A stretch of 5,322 bases of DNA from Pelotomaculum_B sp041645005 (GTDB lineage: Bacteria > Bacillota > Desulfotomaculia > Desulfotomaculales > Pelotomaculaceae): assembly GCA_041645005.1 (NCBI GenBank), contig JBAZQW010000170.1:1-5322 (forward strand), given 5' to 3'. Position numbers and translations under genes: made by a program. The notes under the pieces were generated by a model. It was given only the letters and a program-made list of their open reading frames with translations, was not told where the DNA came from and searched no databases. This document shows positions 1-5,028 of this stretch, piece by piece; within the stretch, counting starts at the first letter, position 1, and every line of letters begins with the position of its first letter.

Positions 1-191
1 TTTACAGGGAATGGTTTAGCGGCGCCAGTCGCCACGCTGGCATTTGCGACAGCATTTACCTTTTGCAGGTACGACTGGTAATCCTGTTCAGTCCAGTTGA
101 CAGCAACGTTTTTTGTGGTAAACAGGGTGTAATACCCTACCCCGGCGGCAATTGCTATGATTATAAGCAGAGCAATCAAAAATTTTTTCAC
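1..191 (-). CDS. 5' end of an unidentified membrane-anchored or secreted protein (partial)
   Basis: Reading leftwards from a GTG at 191-189, 63 codons are open to the window edge, so only the N-terminus is seen. The protein begins VKKFLIALLIIIAIAAG: two lysines followed by about 18 hydrophobic residues (4-22), which is a signal peptide or an N-terminal membrane anchor. There is no lipobox cysteine. The following stretch (residues 27-63) is polar, with NWTEQDYQSYLQKVN at about 32-46, and would lie outside the membrane. The start is supported by a strong ribosome binding site, AAGGAG on the minus strand (plus 203-208), 11 bases upstream, and by a close match to a sigma-A promoter at 239-267. 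I do not recognise the family. The upstream HD-GYP-like frame is separated from it by a terminator, so this is its own transcription unit. Confidence 0.75.
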   Translation of the reverse strand, partial: MKKFLIALLIIIAIAAGVGYYTLFTTKNVAVNWTEQDYQSYLQKVNAVANASVATGAAKPFPV

Positions 192-238
192 CGGACAAGC
201 AACTCCTTCCATAATAGGTATAAAATTTTTATGGTTAA

Positions 239-267
239 ATGATATCTTAGCCGCCTTGTATTGTCAA
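239..267 (-). promoter_or_regulatory. Sigma-A-type promoter for the leftward gene at 1-191
   Basis: On the minus strand a perfect -35 hexamer TTGACA (plus 262-267) is followed after exactly 17 bases by TATCAT (plus 239-244), one mismatch from the -10 consensus. Transcription would start near 232, giving a leader of about 40 bases with a good ribosome binding site before the GTG at 191. It lies downstream of the terminator at 360-388, so it gives the gene independent expression. Confidence 0.75.
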
Positions 268-359
268 TTTGTTAATAATAATGTGCGAATTTTTACCTTG
301 GTGCCGCTTTTTTTATTTGTGGTTAGAGTCGCTGTAGAAGTGAAAGCTTTAGTAAATCA

Positions 360-388
360 AAAAAAGCCTTGGTTTACAAGGCTTTTTT
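360..388 (-). terminator. Rho-independent terminator after the HD-GYP-like frame
   Basis: A perfect 12-bp inverted repeat, A6-GCCTTG (360-371) and CAAGGC-T6 (377-388), encloses a 5-base loop. Read leftwards it is a GC-containing stem ending in a T run about 40 bases after the TAA at 429-431, the right place to end the HD-GYP-like transcript. The A run and T run are symmetrical, so it could work in either direction, but no rightward gene ends nearby. Confidence 0.8.
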
Positions 389-428
389 CCAGGCGGAAAA
401 GTGGATCCAAGCAACAGGGGGAAATATT

Positions 429-1076
429 TTAAAGTATGATCAAAGAAGCATTTTTAGTTAAGTCCAGGATCTTGGTTTCTTTATTCCTGGAACCATCCTT
501 ATTGTACAGAACTTTAATTATAGGCCGCGCTTTAGCCGTTGTATTCTGTTCTTTAACTATGCCAATTTCGCCGCTATTCAATTTAATAAAGGTGCCATTG
601 GGGTAATGGGCAATATGTGTGATAAAAGAATTAACTATGGTCTTATCCAGCGATTTATTGCTTTCCTTTTCAAGATATCTGGCAGTGTCATGAACAGATA
701 GTTTATTTAAATTAATTAAAAGGTCAAAATAGTTGGCAACAGCTGTTATCATCGCGAATTTATGGATCTTATAGCCATTGATACCATTGGGGTAGCCTTT
801 CCCATCGACTCTCTCATGATGCGCATAAATAACATATTTGGTTAAAGAGCTAATTTCGTCCAGCTCTTTAATAGTGTCATAACCTAATAAAGTATGAGAG
901 CAAAACTGTTTATCTCTTTCTGTCAGAGGGTTTTTTGTAATTAGATCTTCAGAGATAAAAGCTTTACCGATATCGTGCAAAATCCCACCCATGCCCAGCT
1001 TGTGTAATTCCAGATCATTATAGCCGCTCATGGCTATAGCTTTAGACCCGTGGCTTTGCGTCCCCATCTTTCGCAT
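429..1076 (-). CDS. N-terminally truncated HD-GYP domain protein (c-di-GMP phosphodiesterase family), probable remnant
   Basis: The 215-residue frame carries most of an HD-GYP domain: GILHDIGK (31-38, with the HD pair at 34-35), KNPLTERD (48-55), H61, the HHERVDGKGYP block (86-96) and a family-typical C-terminal part with YPNGTFIKLNSGEIGIV (158-174). Intact members hydrolyse cyclic-di-GMP using a metal centre held by these His and Asp residues. Two things argue against activity. The helix normally preceding the HD pair, with its conserved His, is absent, and homologues carry more N-terminal sequence. The usual AVAD-x-FDAL metal-ligand motif reads AVANYFDLL, so Asp is replaced by Asn115, and the usual RPYR segment after it is missing. 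Residues 1-15 or so are translated from riboswitch sequence (see 1019-1090). Neither the ATG at 1074-1076 nor the one at 1029-1031 has a convincing ribosome binding site, and three in-frame stops lie upstream. The frame is still open to its TAA, so decay is recent or a short protein is made. Confidence 0.7.
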   Translation of the reverse strand: MRKMGTQSHGSKAIAMSGYNDLELHKLGMGGILHDIGKAFISEDLITKNPLTERDKQFCSHTLLGYDTIKELDEISSLTKYVIYAHHERVDGKGYPNGINGYKIHKFAMITAVANYFDLLINLNKLSVHDTARYLEKESNKSLDKTIVNSFITHIAHYPNGTFIKLNSGEIGIVKEQNTTAKARPIIKVLYNKDGSRNKETKILDLTKNASLIIL

Positions 1077-1090
1077 GGGTTTGCCTTTTT
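1019..1090 (-). promoter_or_regulatory. Partial GEMM-I (c-di-GMP-I) riboswitch, 5' half
   Basis: Read on the minus strand from 1085, the conserved core of the class I cyclic-di-GMP aptamer appears in order: GGCAAACC (1085-1078), a hairpin CCCAT...ATGGG capped by C-GAAA-G (1079-1063), GGGACGCAAAGCC (1064-1052) and CGGGTCTAAAG (1050-1040), the last being the tetraloop-receptor strand. A distal hairpin follows, TATAGCC (1038-1032) with GGCTATA (1025-1019). The expected 3' strand, which closes with a GGGTTACC/GGGTTGCC-like block, is not seen. Sequence after GGCTAT encodes HD-GYP residues instead. The missing part would include the P1 partner strand and the cytosine that pairs with one guanine of the ligand (C92 in the Vibrio Vc2 RNA), so ligand control is unlikely as it stands. 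The family match is from memory of the consensus and could be confirmed with a covariance model. Confidence 0.8.
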
Positions 1091-1138
1091 CTTTTCTATT
1101 ATTTTACTATTAACAGTCCCGTAATTAAATAGTACTAA

Positions 1139-1216
1139 AGACCTATTTTTCAGATCTACAAGGCTTGTCCCGAGTGCAGGTATCCCAACTGTACCTTCGG
1201 CAAAGGTTCAAATTAG
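1139..1216 (+). pseudogene. Possible 3' relic of a gene with a Cys-rich C-terminal tail
   Basis: After an in-frame TAA at 1136-1138 the plus strand is open for 25 codons to a TAG at 1214-1216, encoding a peptide ending YKACPECRYPNCTFGKGSN. The CPEC-RYPNC arrangement (C-x2-C-x4-C) followed by FGKG looks like a metal or iron-sulfur binding tail rather than random sequence. There is no start codon or ribosome binding site, and nothing upstream continues it, because the region to its left is the riboswitch leader on the other strand. It ends exactly where the promoter of the molybdenum operon begins. I do not recognise the parent family, and so short a frame could be chance. Confidence 0.3.
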
Positions 1217-1245
1217 TTGTCAGTAGTTGTATTTATCTTTATGAT
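1217..1245 (+). promoter_or_regulatory. Promoter of the molybdenum cofactor maturation operon
   Basis: TTGTCA (1217-1222) and TATGAT (1240-1245) are each one mismatch from the sigma-A consensus and are 17 bases apart. Initiation would fall near 1252, about 34 bases before the first start codon. The -10 element lies in the loop of a perfect inverted repeat (1232-1254), and the -35 element overlaps the first of two TAGTTGT copies 10 bases apart (1214-1220, 1224-1230), which suggests regulated initiation. Confidence 0.65.
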
Positions 1246-1254
1246 GAAGATAAA
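1232..1254. promoter_or_regulatory. Candidate operator: inverted repeat across the -10 element
   Basis: TTTATCTT (1232-1239) and AAGATAAA (1247-1254) form a perfect 8-bp inverted repeat around a 7-base spacer, and that spacer contains the TATGAT -10 hexamer. The repeat straddles the predicted transcription start near 1252, so it would not form a complete RNA hairpin. A dimeric DNA-binding repressor is the simplest reading. I do not recognise it as a ModE, Fur or Rex site. Confidence 0.45.
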
Positions 1255-1285
1255 AACATGACTTTCTCCGGGAGGGGCATTAAAT

Positions 1286-2413
1286 ATGGAAATTAACCTG
1301 CAGCAAGGAAAAATCATCGTCACCGTCATAGGGCAGGAAAACCTGGGCGACAGCCTGCTGGGGGCAAAAATAGTGCTTACAACCGGGGGCACAGAGAAAA
1401 AGGGAAGCCTGCAGGTGCCCTGGCTGGAAGATGAGGCAGTTGAGCTAGTCCGGGCCAACCAGTCTGACGGGATGTTTAAGATCGCCAATCTGGTCAATCC
1501 GGCCCAGCCGGAACAGAGCGCGACAGTAATGATTGACCCCTATTTGGCGCCGCCTGAACTCATCATTCTGGGAGGAGGTCATATAGCGGTTCCGCTGGCA
1601 AATATCGGACATCTGCTGGGCTACCAGGTTACGGTATTAGATGACAGACCTGATTTTGTCTCACCGGAGCGCTTCACAGGCGCCTACAAAAGTATCTGCT
1701 GCAGTTTTGATGATATAGAAAATATACTGAAGCTGGGACCCGCCAGTAGTGTTGTGATTGTTACCAGGGGGCACATGCACGACCTGGACTGTTTGCGCAA
1801 GGTGATCAAGTATCCCGTCGCTTACCTGGGCATGATCGGCAGCCGGCGCAAGATCAAAATGATCCGCCAGCAGCTGCTCGAAGACGGTATCGGTATAGAA
1901 AAGATTGAAAAAGTGCGCATGCCCATAGGTCTGGATATCGGCGCCCAAACCCCCGCTGAGATTGCGGTGTGCATCACCGCAGAAATGATCAAGGACCGCC
2001 GGGGAGGAAGCGCGGGTTCGCTGGTCGAAGGCCGTGCTCAGAAAGCAGATCACCCGAACGATTGTGAGCTGCCTTCCGCCGCTGATAAAGACGCGCTGCA
2101 TAAGGCCATAAGTGCGGCTTTTGAAAAAACGCCCGCGGCGCTGGCCACAATTATTAAAACAAAGGGCTCCACCCCCCGCAAAGCGGGCGCCAGGATGCTT
2201 ATTTACAGGGACGGACGCACTCTGGGAACAATTGGCGGCGGTTGCGGTGAGTCGGAAGTTTACCTGCAGGCTCTCAATATTATTGATGATGGAAAGGCCC
2301 GTGTACACAGGGTATCCCTGACTGCGGACATAGCTGCCGCCGAAGGCATGGCCTGCGGCGGGACGATGGAAGTGTTCATTGAACCGGCAATCATGTTTTG
2401 CAGAGTCTTTTAA
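1286..2413 (+). CDS. XdhC-family molybdenum cofactor maturation factor with duplicated CoxI-like domain
   Basis: XdhC proteins bind the molybdenum cofactor in the cytoplasm, protect its terminal sulfur ligand and hand it to xanthine dehydrogenase or aldehyde oxidoreductase-type hydroxylases. Three parts are visible in 375 residues. Residues 88-236 are the XdhC Rossmann domain, with LGGGHIAVPLA (95-105), TRGHMHDLDCL (160-170) and YLGMIGSRRK (180-189). Residues 240-275 look like a linker. Residues 278-368 are an intact CoxI domain with KGSTPRKAGARM (293-304), the GGGC turn with Cys320, and GMACGGTMEVFIEP (354-367). In classical XdhC the CoxI domain comes first. Here residues 5-85 align almost without gaps to the C-terminal CoxI domain (LGAKIV against AGARML, VMIDP against VFIEP) but have lost the GGGC motif. 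The start has an excellent ribosome binding site, GGGAGGGG at 1270-1277, 8 bases from the ATG. It is the first gene of the operon. A similar Rossmann-then-CoxI order may occur in aldehyde oxidoreductase maturation factors, so that substrate class is possible. Confidence 0.9.
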   Translation: MEINLQQGKIIVTVIGQENLGDSLLGAKIVLTTGGTEKKGSLQVPWLEDEAVELVRANQSDGMFKIANLVNPAQPEQSATVMIDPYLAPPELIILGGGHIAVPLANIGHLLGYQVTVLDDRPDFVSPERFTGAYKSICCSFDDIENILKLGPASSVVIVTRGHMHDLDCLRKVIKYPVAYLGMIGSRRKIKMIRQQLLEDGIGIEKIEKVRMPIGLDIGAQTPAEIAVCITAEMIKDRRGGSAGSLVEGRAQKADHPNDCELPSAADKDALHKAISAAFEKTPAALATIIKTKGSTPRKAGARMLIYRDGRTLGTIGGGCGESEVYLQALNIIDDGKARVHRVSLTADIAAAEGMACGGTMEVFIEPAIMFCRVF

Positions 2414-2428
2414 TGGTGGTGAAACAAT

Positions 2429-3229
2429 ATGATCCAACATAGTCCGATGGTAATCATAAAGGGTGCAGGCGACCTGGCCACGGGAGTTGCTTACCGACTT
2501 TATAAGTGCAAAATGGATGTGATCATGACTGAAATAAGCTGCCCGCTGGTGGTTAGAAGAAAAGTGGCCTTTGCTGCGGCAGTTAATGAGGGGATGGTTA
2601 CAGTTGAAGGAATTAAAGCCAGCCTGGCCAGCACGGTGGAAGAGGCCTGTGACATGCTTGATGACAGGATTATCCCTGTTATGGTAGATCCAGAAGCAGA
2701 TTTGGTGAAAGAGGTCGGCCCTACCGTGGTGGTCGATGCCAGGATGGCTAAGCGCAACCTGGGTACGACTATAGATGAAGCGCCCCTGGTGATCGGTCTG
2801 GGACCGGGATTTGAGGCCGGGCAGGATGTCCACGCGGTTATTGAAACCTGCAGGGGGCACCGTTTGGGCCGTGTTATTTACAGAGGCAGCGCTATTCCCG
2901 ACACCGGCAAACCCGGAGCTGTGAGCGGCTTTACGGTAGAAAGGCTGTTAAGGGCGCCGGTAGAAGGAGTTGTGAAGCCGGAACGTTCTATCGGGGATCT
3001 GGTGGAAAAAGGTGATGTGGTAGCCTTGGTGGAGAATACTCCGGTCAGGGCCCAGATATCAGGTATAATAAGAGGAATGATTCAAGGTGGGGCCAGGGTG
3101 CCTCAGGGAACTAAAATTGGTGATATCGATCCAAGAAAAGATACTGAAATTGATACCATCTCCGACAAAGCCCTGTCTGTCGGTGGCGGAGTTTTGGAAG
3201 CTGTGTTCAGCTTTTTAGTATCACAATAA
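2429..3229 (+). CDS. yqeB: Selenium-dependent molybdenum hydroxylase system protein, YqeB/EF2563 family
   Basis: This 266-residue protein matches the YqeB (EF2563) family, whose members track with selenium-dependent molybdenum hydroxylases in comparative genomics. The exact biochemical step is not established. The N-terminus has a nucleotide-binding-like start, VIIKGAGDLATGVAYRLY (8-25). The conserved centre contains VVDARMAKRNLGT (101-113), PLVIGLGPGFEAGQDVHAVIE (119-139) and YRGSAIPDTGKPG (151-163). Residues 175-236 resemble a biotinyl/lipoyl-like barrel (LLRAPVEGVV, IGDLVEKGDVVALV, GTKIGDIDPR) without an obvious modified lysine. Length agrees with the family. The ATG at 2429 has GGTGGTG (2415-2421) 7 bases upstream and follows the xdhC-like stop by 15 bases, so the two genes are co-transcribed and probably translationally linked. 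The gene ends in TAA, and no in-frame UGA suggests selenocysteine. Confidence 0.88.
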   Translation: MIQHSPMVIIKGAGDLATGVAYRLYKCKMDVIMTEISCPLVVRRKVAFAAAVNEGMVTVEGIKASLASTVEEACDMLDDRIIPVMVDPEADLVKEVGPTVVVDARMAKRNLGTTIDEAPLVIGLGPGFEAGQDVHAVIETCRGHRLGRVIYRGSAIPDTGKPGAVSGFTVERLLRAPVEGVVKPERSIGDLVEKGDVVALVENTPVRAQISGIIRGMIQGGARVPQGTKIGDIDPRKDTEIDTISDKALSVGGGVLEAVFSFLVSQ

Positions 3230-3255
3230 ATTCTTTTTAAGGGAAAATTGTAACT

Positions 3256-4056
3256 ATGAAAATTAATGACGCGCTAGGCCTGAAGGAACGTGAAGTTATA
3301 TCCTTTATAGGTGGGGGCGGCAAGACCTCCCTTATGTTCCGACTGGCAGAGGAAATATCTGTTCAAAATAATGTTATTATTACCACTACCACAAAAATCT
3401 TTTTGCCCTCGCCTGATAAATTCCCCCTGGTGCTTTTAGGAGAGAGAGAGGCGGCGGAAAATGACCTCGCCGGGTATCTCCGGTCTGGATTGAAGCCAGT
3501 GGTAGGGTCCGGTCTGTTGGACAATAATAAGGTAAAAGGGATTACCACCGATCAGGTGAGCTTGCTGCAGTATTACGCGGACTATACTTTAGTTGAAGCC
3601 GATGGTTCCAGAGGCCTTTCCCTGAAAGGGCATTTAGATTATGAACCGGTCATTCCCGGGGAAACGACTTTGCTCGTGGTTGTGGTAGGCGCTGATATTA
3701 TTGGAAAAACTCTGGACAGCAAATATGTACACCGTCCGGAGATTGCTGCCAGGCGGACCGGCCGGGCGATGGGTTCTGAAATCGACGCGGCGCTGATAGC
3801 CGGATTAATCACTCATCCGGAAGAACTGCTGCGTGACACACCTCCGGGCGCCAGGGTTGAGGTGTTTATCAACAAGGTGGACTGCCTGGCGGACGTGGCT
3901 GAAGGGTACCGGTTGGCCAGGTTGCTCCTGGGTAAAAAAATCGAAAAGGTCATACTGGGTTCAGCGGTGGGTGAAGCCTCCGTTCTGGATATATTTAAAG
4001 TTTGCGGTGACACAAGAGCCTTTGCGGAGAATTATAAATCAACAGCAATATCGTAA
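3256..4056 (+). CDS. yqeC: Putative selenium-dependent hydroxylase accessory protein, YqeC family (P-loop)
   Basis: The 266-residue product fits the YqeC family of P-loop proteins that accompany YqeB in selenium-dependent molybdenum hydroxylase clusters. Visible motifs are FIGGGGKTSLM (17-27, Walker A type with the GGGGKTS turn), TTTTKI (43-48), EADGSRGLSLKGH (114-126), a conserved VVGADIIGKTL...HRPE block (144-162) and FINKVD (204-209), which resembles the NKxD base-recognition motif of GTPases. It is therefore likely a soluble nucleotide-hydrolysing or kinase-like enzyme. The substrate is unknown, although a role in preparing the selenium- or sulfur-bearing cofactor is inferred from its neighbours. 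It starts 26 bases after yqeB. The ribosome binding site AAGGG (3239-3243) is modest and 12 bases from the ATG, so translation may be weaker than for the first two genes. No competing start is seen. Confidence 0.87.
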   Translation: MKINDALGLKEREVISFIGGGGKTSLMFRLAEEISVQNNVIITTTTKIFLPSPDKFPLVLLGEREAAENDLAGYLRSGLKPVVGSGLLDNNKVKGITTDQVSLLQYYADYTLVEADGSRGLSLKGHLDYEPVIPGETTLLVVVVGADIIGKTLDSKYVHRPEIAARRTGRAMGSEIDAALIAGLITHPEELLRDTPPGARVEVFINKVDCLADVAEGYRLARLLLGKKIEKVILGSAVGEASVLDIFKVCGDTRAFAENYKSTAIS

Positions 4057-4102
4057 CTGCAAGCAAATTAATCTTTCAGTTTTTGCTGTAAGGACTTTTG
4101 TG

Positions 4103-4120
4103 CCGCTGCAGCGGGAGTGG
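4103..4120 (+). promoter_or_regulatory. Ribosome binding site of mocA inside a GC palindrome
   Basis: GGGAGTGG at 4113-4120 lies 10 bases (counted from GGGAG) before the ATG at 4128 and settles that start. A perfect 12-bp palindrome, CCGCTGCAGCGG (4103-4114), overlaps its first two bases. In RNA this could fold as a 4-bp GC stem that partly covers the site, possibly damping mocA translation. Confidence 0.45.
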
Positions 4121-4127
4121 ACTGAAC

Positions 4128-4730
4128 ATGATTTCAGCAATCATTCTGGCCGCGGGTATGTCTTCCAGAATGGGCAGCCCTAAACAACTGCTTAAATTGG
4201 GAGACAGGACATTGATCCGGATTGTCACAGAAAATGTACTGGCCTCATCAGTAGATGAGGTGCTGGTTGTGACCGGTTATCTGGAGCACCAGGTGAGCGC
4301 TGCCATTAAAGATTTGCCCATTAAAACCGTTCTTAACCCCTGCTATGAACAGGGCCAGGGCACCTCTCTGGCTGCAGGGGTCAGGACGTTGAATGTTAAC
4401 ACTTCCGCCTTTCTGGTTTTTATGGTTGACCAGCCCTTTATCACTGCGTCATTGATAAACACGGTGATCGGGGAGTTTAAAAAAAGACGTAGCCTGGTTC
4501 TTCGCCCGGTCTGCAATGGCCAACCCGGCCATCCGGTAATATTCAGCTATGATTTGAGCGGCCGGCTAAACCATCTGGAAGGGGATAAAGGGGCGCGGCA
4601 GGTACTGAAAAAACTTGGGAATAAGGTGGATTATTTTCCGGTGCAAGACGAGGCAGCGATTTTTGATATAGACACACCGGAAGTTTATGATAGTTTAAAA
4701 ATGAAGCTGAATAAAGACATTAATTTTTAA
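4128..4730 (+). CDS. mocA: Molybdenum cofactor cytidylyltransferase (MocA/YgfJ-like)
   Basis: The enzyme would transfer CMP from CTP to molybdopterin-bound molybdenum, giving the cytosine dinucleotide cofactor used by xanthine dehydrogenase and aldehyde oxidoreductase-type hydroxylases. The 200-residue protein has the nucleotidyltransferase signature LAAGMSSRMGSPK (7-19). LAAG rather than the LAGG of the GTP-specific MobA favours cytidylyl transfer. The metal-binding region is MVDQPFI (99-105), followed by NGQPGHPVIF (130-139), GDKGARQVL (152-160) and DIDTPEVYDSL (180-190). Length is normal for the family. I chose the ATG at 4128 because MISAIILAAG is the canonical N-terminus and a ribosome binding site precedes it. 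A TTG at 4098 would add ten unconserved residues. A 71-base gap separates it from yqeC, with no terminator or clear promoter, so it belongs to the same operon. The chemical product is inferred from motif and context. Confidence 0.9.
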   Translation: MISAIILAAGMSSRMGSPKQLLKLGDRTLIRIVTENVLASSVDEVLVVTGYLEHQVSAAIKDLPIKTVLNPCYEQGQGTSLAAGVRTLNVNTSAFLVFMVDQPFITASLINTVIGEFKKRRSLVLRPVCNGQPGHPVIFSYDLSGRLNHLEGDKGARQVLKKLGNKVDYFPVQDEAAIFDIDTPEVYDSLKMKLNKDINF

Positions 4731-4827
4731 AATTTATAAAGCGTACCCTCAACTAAATACTCTACCTCTCTTTTTCCTTTGACATGGATGGCAACAAAAA
4801 GTTATCCACAATTCTCTTTCTTAATAA

Positions 4828-4893
4828 GGGACTGTCCAGGGACGTCGCCCCGCCAGCCATTTCAGTTGGCTGATGAGAATATGGGACAACGCC
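4828..4893. repeat. Short GGGAC repeats around a small hairpin
   Basis: GGGAC occurs at 4828, 4839 and 4883. Two copies extend to GGGACgtCGCC (4839-4849) and GGGACaaCGCC (4883-4893), matching at 9 of 11 positions. Between them CAGCCA (4854-4859) and TGGCTG (4867-4872) form a 6-bp stem with a 7-base loop. The block is GC-rich in AT-rich surroundings and could be a dispersed intergenic repeat, but a single copy cannot show this. Confidence 0.3.
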
Positions 4894-4902
4894 ATTTACT
4901 TA

Positions 4903-4931
4903 TTGATAATTAATTGCCACAGTAGTAATAT
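4903..4931 (+). promoter_or_regulatory. Possible promoter for the YitT-family gene
   Basis: TTGATA (4903-4908, one mismatch) and TAATAT (4926-4931, two mismatches) are 17 bases apart. Initiation near 4938 would place the 16-bp palindrome and the terminator at 4962-4989 in the leader of the downstream gene. The match is only moderate. Confidence 0.3.
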
Positions 4932-4945
4932 TATGGTGTGCCTTT

Positions 4946-4961
4946 AATTAACTAGTTAATT
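4946..4961. promoter_or_regulatory. 16-bp perfect palindrome, candidate operator
   Basis: AATTAACT (4946-4953) is followed directly by its reverse complement AGTTAATT (4954-4961). It lies just downstream of the possible promoter at 4903-4931 and directly against the terminator stem. A dimeric regulator site is the likeliest use. As RNA it would make only a weak A/U-rich stem. Confidence 0.35.
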
Positions 4962-4989
4962 GCTCTCTTTGGGGGAGCCGTTTTTTATT
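4962..4989 (+). terminator. Intrinsic terminator or attenuator upstream of the YitT-family gene
   Basis: GCTCTC (4962-4967) pairs with GGGAGC (4973-4978) through six pairs, one of them T-G, around a 5-base loop. CG and then six T residues (4981-4986) follow. It either ends the molybdenum operon, about 230 bases after mocA, or acts as an attenuator if transcription begins near 4938. It ends about 40 bases before the next start codon. Confidence 0.6.
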
Positions 4990-5028
4990 TTTTACTAACA
5001 TATTATATAGGATGGTTAAGTGACCTAA

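Larger units (their letters stand above)
4731..4961. other. Gene-free region after mocA
   Basis: No coding frame with a start and ribosome binding site is seen on either strand, and no terminator directly follows the mocA stop. The stretch holds a perfect DnaA-box sequence TTATCCACA (4802-4810), short GGGAC repeats flanking a hairpin (4828-4893), a possible promoter (4903-4931) and a 16-bp palindrome (4946-4961). The first 70 bases (4731-4800) show nothing I can name. Confidence 0.5.

Noticed and set aside
157..432. Plus-strand open frame of 91 codons
   Set aside because: It runs across the start of the leftward gene, its promoter and a perfect terminator hairpin, has no ribosome binding site and its composition is typical of AT-rich noncoding DNA.
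1091..1140. Promoter for the riboswitch/HD-GYP transcript on the minus strand
   Set aside because: A TAAAAT sequence is a fair -10, but the hexamer 17 bases upstream (TTTAAT) matches the -35 consensus at only three positions, so I could not support a site.
2413..2442. TAATG stop-start overlap after the xdhC-like gene
   Set aside because: The ATG at 2413 is in a different frame from yqeB and reaches a stop after nine codons. The ATG at 2429 with GGTGGTG upstream is the real start.
1661..2860. Long minus-strand open frame opposite the xdhC-like and yqeB genes
   Set aside because: It lies opposite two well-supported genes with clear family motifs, is rich in His, Arg and Ser as expected of antisense translation, and shows no recognisable domain.
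4098..4127. Upstream TTG start for mocA adding ten residues
   Set aside because: The added residues (MCRCSGSGLN) come from a palindrome and the ribosome binding site. The family N-terminus begins at the ATG at 4128.
1286..4730. Selenocysteine codons in the operon
   Set aside because: All four genes end in TAA and have no in-frame UGA, so none appears to be a selenoprotein despite the selenium-linked families.
4779..4807. TTGACA at 4779-4784 as a promoter
   Set aside because: No acceptable -10 hexamer occurs 16 to 18 bases downstream, where the sequence reads TTATCC within the DnaA-box-like site.
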